Shown piece after piece: positions 44,786 to 51,457 of a stretch of 60,276 nucleotides of DNA (the stretch's first letter is position 1; every line of letters begins with the position of its first letter). Origin of the DNA: Pelagibacteraceae bacterium AG-390-A02 (lineage in GTDB: Bacteria; Pseudomonadota; Alphaproteobacteria; Pelagibacterales; Pelagibacteraceae); assembly GCA_003278165.1 (NCBI GenBank), contig QCGU01000005.1:1-60276 (forward strand), given 5' to 3'. Position numbers and translations under genes: made by a program. The notes beneath the pieces were generated by a model. The model made no database searches. It had not been told where the DNA came from and saw only the letters and a list, made by a program, of their open reading frames with translations.

Positions 44786-45436
44786 ATGACATTTTGCCTT
44801 AACTCAATCATCATCAAACCAGAAGAAGGAACAGAAATTAAGAATGCGATAATTTTACTTCATGGGTATGGTGGAGATGGAAAAGATATAAGTATGTTAA
44901 CTTTAAATTGGAAAAGACATCTGCCAAACACAATTTTTATTTGTCCTAATGGACATGAAAAGTGCGCAATTAATCCATCTGGATATCAATGGTTTGATTT
45001 AACTAAAGAAGACCCATCCTATATCCTTGAAGAGTCAATTAAAGCTGAAAATGTTATTAAAAAATTTATTGAAGAAGTTAAAACTGAACACAAATTATCA
45101 AATCAACAAATTTGTTTATCAGGCTTTAGCCAGGGCTGTATGATGTCTTTGAATGTTGGTCTTACTTCAAAAGAAAAATTTTTATGTGTCGTGGGATTTT
45201 CTGGTAAAATAATAGATCAAATTAATTTAAAAGATAGAATCAAAAATAGCACAGATACATTATTAATACATGGTGATATTGATCAAATTGTTCCATCAAC
45301 ACATTTACTTGAAGCTAAAGATTTTTTAATTCGAAACAATATTCCTGTTGAAACGTTATTAATAAAAAATTGTGACCATCACATTCCTATCGAGGCATCA
45401 AGTACAGCATTAAATTATATTTTAAAAAAAATTTAA
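44786..45436 (+). CDS. Phospholipase/carboxylesterase-type alpha/beta hydrolase
   Basis: Serine esterase of the acyl-protein-thioesterase/carboxylesterase group. NAIILLHGYGGDGKDISML gives the oxyanion-hole HGYGGDG, the nucleophile elbow is CLSGFSQGCMMSLN (GFSQG), the acid is in LIHGDIDQIVPSTH and the His in NCDHHIPIEASSTALNYI, completing a Ser-Asp-His triad. 216 residues with no signal peptide, so cytoplasmic. The gap of 49 bases to the divergent HIG1-type gene holds both promoters. Confidence 0.9.
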   Translation: MTFCLNSIIIKPEEGTEIKNAIILLHGYGGDGKDISMLTLNWKRHLPNTIFICPNGHEKCAINPSGYQWFDLTKEDPSYILEESIKAENVIKKFIEEVKTEHKLSNQQICLSGFSQGCMMSLNVGLTSKEKFLCVVGFSGKIIDQINLKDRIKNSTDTLLIHGDIDQIVPSTHLLEAKDFLIRNNIPVETLLIKNCDHHIPIEASSTALNYILKKI

Positions 45437-45483
45437 CATCTGACCATATTGATTATGATGCTAAACTAAGTTAATGTTTTAAT

Positions 45484-46053
45484 GTGAACAACTTTATTGA
45501 ACAAGATGTGTCATTAGAAAAATGTCCTGCATTAGTTCTCAATGCTGATTACAGACCTCTTAGCTATTACCCACTATCATTATGGTCATGGCAAGATACT
45601 GTGAAATCAGTTTTTCTTGATAGAGTTATCATTGTAAGTCATTACGATAGAACTATCAGAAGTCCTTCATTTAATATGAAGCTACCAAGTGTAATAGCTT
45701 TAAAAGACTATATTGTTCCTCAAACGAAACCAAGTTTTACTAGATTTAACGTTTTTTTAAGAGATAAATTCTCTTGTCAATATTGTGGAAGTAATGAGGA
45801 ACTTACTTTTGATCATTTGCTTCCAAGATCCAAAGGTGGAGAAACAAATTGGGACAATGTTGTTACAGCTTGTTCAGCATGTAATGTAAAAAAAGGTGGA
45901 AAATTATTAAAACATTCAGGAATGAAATTAAATCAATATCCTTTTAGACCCTCAACAGAAGATTTACATAAAAATGGTAAGAACTTTCCTCCTAATTTTT
46001 TACATAAAAGTTGGATGGATTATTTGTATTGGGATGTTGAATTAGAAACCTAA
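45484..46053 (+). CDS. HNH endonuclease-domain protein
   Basis: Begins with GTG; an ATG two bases earlier is in another frame. The N-terminal half starts CPALVLNADYRPLSYYPLSL and WSWQDTVKSVFLDRV, the conserved opening of stand-alone alphaproteobacterial HNH proteins. The nuclease core has a zinc-binding Cys pair in FSCQYCGSNEELTFDHLLPR, then SKGGETNWDNVVTACSACN with the second Cys pair and the catalytic His/Asn. 189 residues. No phage or restriction genes lie nearby, so this is a chromosomal housekeeping HNH protein of unknown purpose. Its stop interlocks with that of coq7 (CTAA). Confidence 0.88.
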   Translation: MNNFIEQDVSLEKCPALVLNADYRPLSYYPLSLWSWQDTVKSVFLDRVIIVSHYDRTIRSPSFNMKLPSVIALKDYIVPQTKPSFTRFNVFLRDKFSCQYCGSNEELTFDHLLPRSKGGETNWDNVVTACSACNVKKGGKLLKHSGMKLNQYPFRPSTEDLHKNGKNFPPNFLHKSWMDYLYWDVELET

Positions 46054-46583
46054 ATTTTTTCAGAAATATTAATTGCAATTTTAGAACCAGTTTTAATTAT
46101 TTTATCTAAAATACTATAAGGTCCTTTTTTAGTTGCGCCTTTTTCATAAGCGATATCTTTATGATTAAGCTCGTCTTCTCTAAATTTTGTAATTTTATTT
46201 TTGAGAAATTTTTCATCTTCATCTAATTGATTAATTTGATTTAAGTAGTGTTCATCAATTACTTCTTCCACAGATGCTGTACATAACATAGCTGCTTTTT
46301 TGCCTAACAGAGTAGAACCAAATCCTAAGCCAACACCAAGCAAATCCCACAGTGGTAAAAGTCTTGTAGGAGTAATATTTCTTTTCTTAATTTCGTTTTC
46401 AAAGAATTCGCTATGTTCTTTTTCATGAATTTTCATATCTTCTATGATTTTTTTCAAATTTTCATCTTTTACAAATGTATTTAAAGCTAACAATTGACCT
46501 TCATATATTTTAACTGCTCCACGTTCACCAGCATGATCGACCCTTATAAATTCTTCAATTTTTTTTTTACTTACTTTTGGCAT
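46050..46583 (-). CDS. coq7: Demethoxyubiquinone hydroxylase Coq7
   Basis: Di-iron monooxygenase catalysing a late hydroxylation in ubiquinone synthesis. The ferritin-like helices carry the iron ligands in IRVDHAGERGAVKIYEGQLL (Glu), IHEKEHSEFFENEI (ExxH), CTASVEEVIDEHYLNQI (Glu) and FREDELNHKDIAYEKG (ExxxH-type). 177 residues. Alternative in the pathway would be UbiF, a flavoprotein; Coq7 is usual in alphaproteobacteria. It works downstream of UbiE (35817-36521). Its start overlaps the dsbB-like gene by 17 bases. Confidence 0.93.
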   Translation of the reverse strand: MPKVSKKKIEEFIRVDHAGERGAVKIYEGQLLALNTFVKDENLKKIIEDMKIHEKEHSEFFENEIKKRNITPTRLLPLWDLLGVGLGFGSTLLGKKAAMLCTASVEEVIDEHYLNQINQLDEDEKFLKNKITKFREDELNHKDIAYEKGATKKGPYSILDKIIKTGSKIAINISEKI

Positions 46584-47049
46584 AGTTTAAATAAATTTTT
46601 AATGCATTGATTGTAATTAGTATAGAAATTACAATATTATAAGTTGTAAGAGATAATCCAAAAATTTTAAATGTTACATCTTTGCAGCTCACTTTTTGTT
46701 CTTGCAATTGTTTTAAAATTTCTTCTTTGGAAGTTGCCTCAGAGCCATTTTTTAGGTCACAAACTAAAGATTCCTCTATAAATCCTTGTTCAATACCAAA
46801 ATGATAAACTGATAAGATAGTAGCTGTTAAAAAAACAATTACCAATAAAACCAAAAATATTTTTTCAAACTGAGAAAATTTATAATTCAAGAGTATAATT
46901 ACTATTGCAATTACATATGGAATTCTCTCTAAGATACAAAGATTGCATGGTTGATGACCCAAAACATATTCAATAAAGAACGCTGACAATAAAGCAACGA
47001 AACTGACAAATAAAATTAGGTTAAGAAACAATGTTTTGTTATTAAGCAT
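46567..47049 (-). CDS. DsbB-family disulfide oxidoreductase
   Basis: Four-helix inner-membrane protein that passes electrons from periplasmic DsbA-type proteins to ubiquinone. TM1 is FLNLILFVSFVALLSAFFIE; the first Cys pair follows in VLGHQPCNLCILERIPYVIA (CxxC). The second, periplasmic pair is in EESLVCDLKNGSEA and EQKVSCKDVTFKIFGLS. 160 residues. It lies between a VTT-domain gene and coq7 with overlaps on both sides (8 and 17 bases), a quinone-linked pairing. Confidence 0.9.
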   Translation of the reverse strand: MLNNKTLFLNLILFVSFVALLSAFFIEYVLGHQPCNLCILERIPYVIAIVIILLNYKFSQFEKIFLVLLVIVFLTATILSVYHFGIEQGFIEESLVCDLKNGSEATSKEEILKQLQEQKVSCKDVTFKIFGLSLTTYNIVISILITINALKIYLNYAKSK

Positions 47050-47647
47050 TAAATTTAAATATTAAAAATATAATTCCCAATACTATAACTATTAAAATTC
47101 CAATTATAGTGAACCATTTTGAACCATGCCTCTCCATGAATTCAGTAAATAAGTCACCAAATTTATAGGATAAATAAGCAACAATAAAAAATCTAAGACT
47201 TCTCGAGATTAAACTTACAACAATAAATACAGGTAAACTAAAACCAACAACACCGCTAGCAATAGTGAATGCTTTATAGGGAAGTGGAGTAAATCCTGCT
47301 AGAAAAAGAATACTTAGCCAGGCAAAAAAACCTGATCCTTGAGACAAATTTGTCTTCAAATTTTCTACTTTATTTTCATAACCATAAAATTCAATTACAT
47401 GAATAGCTAAATCATAAAACAAATAACCTAGTAAATATCCAAAAATTCCACCTAAAACTGAAAATAAAGATGCGATTAAAAATATTTTAAAATATTCTTT
47501 TTTTTTAGCAATCACCATAGGAATAATCATTACATCTGGGGGTATAGGAAAAAACGAACTTTCAGTGAAGGAAACAATTCCTAAGTACAAATTTGAACTT
47601 TTGTGAGCAGCTAAATTTAAACACTTTTTATAAAGACTTTGGAACAT
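47042..47647 (-). CDS. DedA/VTT-domain membrane protein (YqaA-like)
   Basis: Polytopic inner-membrane protein of the DedA/SNARE-associated (VTT) group, implicated in lipid translocation in characterised relatives. Motifs: IVSFTESSFFPIPPDVMIIP, with the conserved Glu and Pro residues, GGIFGYLLGYLFYDLAIHVI, and LFLAGFTPLPYKAFTIASGV followed by SRSLRFFIVAYLSYKFGD. The F-x-P-P-D form is that of YqaA-like members. 201 residues, about five to six hydrophobic segments. First gene of the yqaA-dsbB-coq7 minus-strand unit. Confidence 0.88.
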   Translation of the reverse strand: MFQSLYKKCLNLAAHKSSNLYLGIVSFTESSFFPIPPDVMIIPMVIAKKKEYFKIFLIASLFSVLGGIFGYLLGYLFYDLAIHVIEFYGYENKVENLKTNLSQGSGFFAWLSILFLAGFTPLPYKAFTIASGVVGFSLPVFIVVSLISRSLRFFIVAYLSYKFGDLFTEFMERHGSKWFTIIGILIVIVLGIIFLIFKFNA

Positions 47648-47688
47648 TTTTTGGTTTTAATATAATTTTAGTTCTTATACTATTTAAT

Positions 47689-47694
47689 TATAAT
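47689..47694 (+). promoter_or_regulatory. -10 box of tRNA-Leu promoter
   Basis: A perfect TATAAT ends 10 bases before the first base of the mature tRNA, so transcription should start at about 47701. The matching -35 position (around 47666, TTTTAG) is poor, so only the -10 box is called. Confidence 0.5.
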
Positions 47695-47704
47695 TTAATT
47701 TAAT

Positions 47705-47789
47705 GGGCGAATGGCGGAACTGGTAGACGCGCACGACTCAAAATCGTGTTTCGCAAGAAGTGAGAGTTCGATTCTCTCTTCGCCCACCA
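47705..47789 (+). tRNA. tRNA-Leu (anticodon CAA)
   Basis: Acceptor arms GGGCGAA (47705-47711) and TTCGCCC (47779-47785) pair perfectly, followed by discriminator A and an encoded CCA (47787-47789). The anticodon arm is CACGA-CTCAAAA-TCGTG, giving anticodon CAA. There is a long variable arm, as expected for a class II leucine tRNA, and a T arm GAGAG-TTCGATT-CTCTC. Length 85 bases. Decodes UUG. The next coding sequence starts only 6 bases after the CCA. Confidence 0.96.
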
Positions 47790-47795
47790 AAGTTT

Positions 47796-49493
47796 ATGAA
47801 TATAAAAAACTATAATAATCTTTTAGAACTATTTTATAATCAGTATACAAAAGAAAAAGCAGATCAAATTTTTCTAAAATCCTTAAAAAATCCAAACGAT
47901 AAATTTTCTTGGAGAGATACTTATTTGAATATTTTAAAATTAAGTGATGAGCTTAAATCTTTAATTCAAAAAAAAGATAGATGTTTATTAATTTCAGAAA
48001 ATAGACCCGAATGGATGATATCTGATTTAGCGATAATGTTAGCAGGTGGAATTACCGTGCCAGCCTATACCACTTACACCGAAAGAGATTATGAATATTT
48101 AATTGATGATTGTAATCCATCAGTAATAGTTGTCTCAGATCAAGTTCAATATAATAAAATTAAAAATATAATTTCTACAAAGCCATTCATAAAAAAGGTT
48201 ATCACCTTTGATCAAATTGACAGTCAATCAGATACTATATGTATTAAAGACATTTTTCTAAAGAACGATTGTGAAGAGATCGATTTTTTAAAATTAGAAA
48301 TTTCAAGAAAAGATGTAGCTTGTATTATTTATACATCAGGAACCCAAGGTAACCCCAAGGGAGTAATGCTCAGCCATGGGGGGATTTTAAATAATTGTGA
48401 AGGTTCTATTTCACTTTTAAAAGAGATAATATCTTACAAACCTAAATTCCTAACTTGGTTACCATTATCGCATTCTTATGAACACACTGTTCAGTTTGTC
48501 CAAATAGCAATAGGAGCCGAAGTTTACTATGCAGAAAGTATAGATAAGTTAATTAAAAATATGGGAGAATGTAGCCCAGATATTATGACAGCTGTTCCAA
48601 GATTTTATCAGAATCTGTATCAAAAAATTAATTCGACTTTTAATAAAGCTACTGGTTTTAAAAAATCTCTAATAAACAAAATGCTTTATCTTGGAGAAAA
48701 AGTACTAAAAAATCAAAAACTTACTTTTATTGAAAAAGTGCAAAACACAATTTGCGAAAAAATAGTTAGAAAAAAAATAAAAGCTCAATTTGGAGGATCT
48801 CTAAAAGCATTCATTTCTGGAGGAGGTGCGCTAGATAAAGAAGTGGGTGTTTTTTTAAATTCGATAGGTTTACCGACTTTGCAAGGGTATGGGTTAACTG
48901 AAACTTCTCCAGTTGTAAGTTGCAACCCAATAAAAGATATAAGGATAGATACAGTAGGTCCTGCTTTTAGTGGTAATGAAGTGAAAATTGCTGACGATGG
49001 TGAAATTCTGGTTAAAGGTGAAAATGTTATGTTAGGCTATTGGAATAAAAAGGAAGAGACAGAAAAAGTTTTAAAGGATGGCTGGTTATATACTGGAGAT
49101 ATAGGACATTTTGAAAATGGATATTTAAAAATCACTGATAGAAAAAAAGATATTTTAATTACACCAGGTGGTGACAATATTTCTCCTGTGAAAATTGAAA
49201 ATGATTTACTTAAGATTGAATTTGTAGAGCAAGCATTAGTTTATGGAGATAACAAACCATATTTAATAGCTATTTTAGTTTTAAATAATAATGAAAGTAA
49301 TGTGTCAGATGAAAACATTTCAAAAGAAATAGAAACAATAAATAAAAACTTATCTAAGATAGAAAAAATTAAAAAATTTTTTGTAATTAAAGATCAATTT
49401 ACAATTGAAAATGGATTAATGACACCAACTTTAAAGTTAAAAAGATATAAAATTATTGAAAAGTATAAAAGTGAAATAGAAAAACTTTATTAA
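47796..49493 (+). CDS. AMP-forming long-chain acyl-CoA synthetase (FadD/FAA1-like)
   Basis: Activates a fatty acid to acyl-CoA through an acyl-AMP. I choose the ATG at 47796 (MNIKNYNNLLELFYNQYTKE); the longer open frame starts inside the tRNA and cannot be right. Motifs: the ATP loop CIIYTSGTQGNPKGVMLSHG, LTWLPLSHSYEHT, LKAFISGGGALDKEV, GYGLTETSPVVSCNP, and the hinge region WLYTGDIGHF and LKITDRKKDILITPGGDNIS. About 565 residues, the FAA1-like size. There is no Shine-Dalgarno sequence in the six bases between tRNA and ATG. The exact substrate chain length cannot be told. Confidence 0.92.
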   Translation: MNIKNYNNLLELFYNQYTKEKADQIFLKSLKNPNDKFSWRDTYLNILKLSDELKSLIQKKDRCLLISENRPEWMISDLAIMLAGGITVPAYTTYTERDYEYLIDDCNPSVIVVSDQVQYNKIKNIISTKPFIKKVITFDQIDSQSDTICIKDIFLKNDCEEIDFLKLEISRKDVACIIYTSGTQGNPKGVMLSHGGILNNCEGSISLLKEIISYKPKFLTWLPLSHSYEHTVQFVQIAIGAEVYYAESIDKLIKNMGECSPDIMTAVPRFYQNLYQKINSTFNKATGFKKSLINKMLYLGEKVLKNQKLTFIEKVQNTICEKIVRKKIKAQFGGSLKAFISGGGALDKEVGVFLNSIGLPTLQGYGLTETSPVVSCNPIKDIRIDTVGPAFSGNEVKIADDGEILVKGENVMLGYWNKKEETEKVLKDGWLYTGDIGHFENGYLKITDRKKDILITPGGDNISPVKIENDLLKIEFVEQALVYGDNKPYLIAILVLNNNESNVSDENISKEIETINKNLSKIEKIKKFFVIKDQFTIENGLMTPTLKLKRYKIIEKYKSEIEKLY

Positions 49494-49612
49494 ATTTCTT
49501 TAAATTAAGAGTTTATTTACCGCATAAACATTAACTAAATTAATAAAAAAATTTTTTATAATAAATAAAAAATTAAAAATAATTTTTTTAAAATTCGCTT
49601 TTAATTAATGAT

Positions 49613-49641
49613 TTGACATAAGTTGTATAAAAAAATAAAAA
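49613..49641 (+). promoter_or_regulatory. Sigma-70 promoter of the Lys/Ala mini-protein gene
   Basis: Perfect -35 TTGACA (49613-49618) with TAAAAA (49636-49641) 17 bases on; the start of transcription is expected near 49648, just before the inverted repeat. Together with the terminator at 49810-49853 this predicts a transcript of roughly 200 bases. Confidence 0.6.
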
Positions 49642-49650
49642 TAAGTTAAC

Positions 49651-49671
49651 AACGAATCAATTTGATTCGTT
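49651..49671 (+). repeat. Inverted repeat at the 5' end of the mini-protein transcript
   Basis: Arms AACGAATCAA (49651-49660) and TTGATTCGTT (49662-49671) are perfect reverse complements around one T. In RNA this folds as nine pairs with loop AUU directly at the expected 5' end, which would protect the transcript; in DNA it could be an operator. Each arm contains a GANTC site. Confidence 0.75.
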
Positions 49672-49692
49672 AAACTAAAAAGGGAGCTAAAG

Positions 49693-49791
49693 ATGCCTAA
49701 GAAAAGAAAAAAAGCGGCAAAGAAAACTAAGAAAAAAGCTAAGAAAAAAGCTAAGAAAAAAGCTAAAAAGGCTAAGAAAAGAAGAAAGTAA
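49693..49791 (+). CDS. 32-residue Lys/Ala-rich basic mini-protein
   Basis: The frame reads MPKKRKKAAKKTKKKAKKKA then KKKAKKAKKRRK: 32 residues, almost only Lys, Arg and Ala. A good ribosome binding site GGGAG (49682-49686) precedes the ATG by 6-7 bases. Three perfect tandem copies of AAGAAAAAAGCT (49729-49764) encode three KKKA units. The gene has its own promoter, a 5' hairpin and a strong terminator, so it is a separate, probably strongly expressed unit. The composition resembles the tails of histone H1-like bacterial proteins, suggesting nucleic-acid (or polyphosphate) binding; no family was recognised. It faces carD, whose protein also has a long Lys-rich tail. Confidence 0.75.
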   Translation: MPKKRKKAAKKTKKKAKKKAKKKAKKAKKRRK

Positions 49792-49809
49792 TAACTTAGT
49801 ATTCTTTAC

Positions 49810-49853
49810 AAAAAACGCTTCTCATAACTTTTTGTGTGAGAGGCGTTTTTTTT
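49810..49853. terminator. Strong bidirectional terminator between mini-protein gene and carD
   Basis: AAAAAACGCTTCTCATA (from 49810) pairs with TGTGAGAGGCGTTTTTT (to 49851) over about 17 positions with two or three G-T wobbles, loop ACTTTTTG. An A-run on one side and a T-run on the other make it work for both strands. The carD stop codon (49852-49854) touches its end. Confidence 0.9.
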
Positions 49854-50757
49854 ATTCGTCTAAAGGTTCGTCAGTTTCAGAAATAGGTTCTTCGACAGGT
49901 AAATCAGCAGTTGGTGTTTTAGGAGTAGAGCTAATTGCTTGTGTTTGTCCAACAATATTTCTCTTTAATGCTTTATCTAATTTTTTTTGGGTATCTTCTG
50001 GTGATAAATTTAAAATTATCTGAAATTCTGACTGCATTCTCTCATAAGCTTTTTCAAAAAGTTGCCTTTCACTATAAGATTGATCAACCATAAGATCATC
50101 ACCTTTGTTTAGATCTCTTACAACTTCAGCTAATTCATAAATTTTACCTGATGAAATTTTTGCCTCATATTCTTGTGCTCTTCTACTCCACATTGATCTT
50201 TTGATTTTTGGCTTACTTTTTAATATAGAAATACATTTGTTTACTTGATTAATTGTTGCTAAAGGCCTTAGGTGAGACTGTTTGTTAACCGGTACCATAC
50301 CATTAGCTTTATCTTTTTCAAATTTGATAACGTATGTTTCAACATCAATACCACCGATATTTATTTTTTTAAATTCTGTAATCTGACCAACACCATGTTT
50401 TGGATAAACAACATAATCTTTAATTTTAAATTCTCTTTTTTCAGTTTCTTGTTTTTTTACTTTTTTTATCTCAGGTTTAACCTCATTAGTTTTTGATATT
50501 CTTAAATTATCTACTTTCGTTTCATTTGGTGTTTCTGTAGTTTTTGAAACTTTTTTTATTTTAGGAGATTTATTTGGAATTTTTTTTAATACTTTTTTAG
50601 CTTTTTTTACTACTACTTTTTTAACTTTTTTAGTTTTAGGTTTTATAGCTTTTTTAACTTTATTAACTTTTTTCTTTTTAACTTTTTTTGTCATTTCTTT
50701 ATCTGATTTGCCTTTAAAGATTTTCTTTAAAATACTTTTCGTACTTATTTTGCTCAT
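49852..50757 (-). CDS. carD: CarD-family transcription regulator with Lys-rich N-terminal tail
   Basis: CarD proteins bind the RNA polymerase beta subunit and the promoter to stabilise open complexes, supporting rRNA transcription. The CarD core starts near residue 105 (from the 50757 start): [38 protein letters not shown], then [30 protein letters not shown] and [13 protein letters not shown]. Ahead of it is a tail of about 100 residues dominated by Lys ([34 protein letters not shown]), and an acidic, Pro-rich end follows. The Met at 50757 lies 44 bases inside fdxA; the Met at 50694 (MTKKVKKKK) avoids the overlap and is the main alternative. Confidence 0.88.
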   Translation of the reverse strand: MSKISTKSILKKIFKGKSDKEMTKKVKKKKVNKVKKAIKPKTKKVKKVVVKKAKKVLKKIPNKSPKIKKVSKTTETPNETKVDNLRISKTNEVKPEIKKVKKQETEKREFKIKDYVVYPKHGVGQITEFKKINIGGIDVETYVIKFEKDKANGMVPVNKQSHLRPLATINQVNKCISILKSKPKIKRSMWSRRAQEYEAKISSGKIYELAEVVRDLNKGDDLMVDQSYSERQLFEKAYERMQSEFQIILNLSPEDTQKKLDKALKRNIVGQTQAISSTPKTPTADLPVEEPISETDEPLDE

Positions 50758-51040
50758 TTTTAAATTTTTCGTGATCCGTTGGGGGATCTTTTTTCTCACT
50801 TATGTTTGGCCAGATTTCTGAATATTTTTTATTGATTTCTAACCATTTTTCGCTTCCAGGTTCTGTATCTGCTTTTATAGCATCAACGGGACACTCTGGC
50901 TCACAAACGCCACAATCTATACACTCATCCGGTTTAATTACAAGCATATTTTTACCTTCATAAAAACAATCAACCGGACACACATCTACACAATCAGTAA
51001 GCTTACACTTAATGCAATTATCGTTTACAATATAAGTCAC
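50714..51040 (-). CDS. fdxA: Seven-iron ferredoxin FdxA
   Basis: Electron carrier with one [3Fe-4S] and one [4Fe-4S] cluster. The N-terminus [20 protein letters not shown] and PVDCFYEG, then [15 protein letters not shown], carries the Cys set. A C-terminal extension ([20 protein letters not shown]) is characteristic of the FdxA/AvFdI type. 108 residues. Encoded between terB-like and carD, a conserved alphaproteobacterial neighbourhood. Its start overlaps the terB-like stop by four bases. Confidence 0.95.
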   Translation of the reverse strand: MTYIVNDNCIKCKLTDCVDVCPVDCFYEGKNMLVIKPDECIDCGVCEPECPVDAIKADTEPGSEKWLEINKKYSEIWPNISEKKDPPTDHEKFKNEQNKYEKYFKENL

Positions 51041-51453
51041 TCTTTACTTTCCTCTTTTATTTTATGCTTAATATCTCCCATAGTTTTACTGTCAATGTAT
51101 AAAAGTCCCGCTAATCTTCTCATCAGATTTGTTTCATACATATCAGCATCTTCATTAGAGTAAATAATTGACCAAAGAGCTTCTACTATTTTAATTTTAT
51201 CTTTTTCAGGTAAATTTTTAATTTCCCTTGTGAAGTCTAAAATTTGGTTTGAATTTTCCTCAATAATTTTTGCATCATTGATAGTTTGTATGATTTTTTC
51301 ATTTTCTAGGCCCAACTCTAGAAGTGTTTTTTTTATTATTTCCTCTTCTTTGTCAGTATAACTTTCATCTATTTTTGCAGCATGGATTAATAAAGCACAA
51401 ATTTTTACTATAAAATTATTCTCTTCTCTTTTATCTGTCTTTTTAAAAAACAT
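51037..51453 (-). CDS. TerB-like (tellurite-resistance/COG4103) protein
   Basis: All-helical cytoplasmic protein of 138 residues. The TerB pattern is seen in [20 protein letters not shown] followed by [16 protein letters not shown], and [20 protein letters not shown] with [20 protein letters not shown], i.e. two similar acidic helix pairs that may bind metal. Tellurite resistance is only the family name; the real job is unknown. It lies 4 bases after the helicase gene and overlaps fdxA, in the place where other alphaproteobacteria often have an S4-domain protein. Confidence 0.85.
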   Translation of the reverse strand: MFFKKTDKREENNFIVKICALLIHAAKIDESYTDKEEEIIKKTLLELGLENEKIIQTINDAKIIEENSNQILDFTREIKNLPEKDKIKIVEALWSIIYSNEDADMYETNLMRRLAGLLYIDSKTMGDIKHKIKEESKE

Positions 51454-51457
51454 TAAA

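Noticed and set aside
45484..46053. HNH nuclease as a sign of a phage, intron or restriction island
   Set aside because: Neighbours are all core genes, composition is ordinary, and the protein type is a chromosomal stand-alone family; its stop is interlocked with coq7.
47760..47795. Twelve-codon N-terminal extension of the acyl-CoA synthetase
   Set aside because: It would begin inside the tRNA-Leu gene, and the family N-terminus fits the ATG at 47796.
49494..49612. Terminator after the acyl-CoA synthetase
   Set aside because: There are A/T-only inverted stretches such as A7T6 near 49545, but no GC-containing stem; in DNA this AT-rich they are expected by chance.
49729..49764. CRISPR or satellite array from the three 12-base repeats
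   Set aside because: The units are contiguous without spacers and in frame as KKKA codons inside a coding sequence.
51037..51453. Tellurite-resistance operon
   Set aside because: Only a TerB-fold protein is present with no other ter genes; the neighbourhood is helicase-fdxA-carD.
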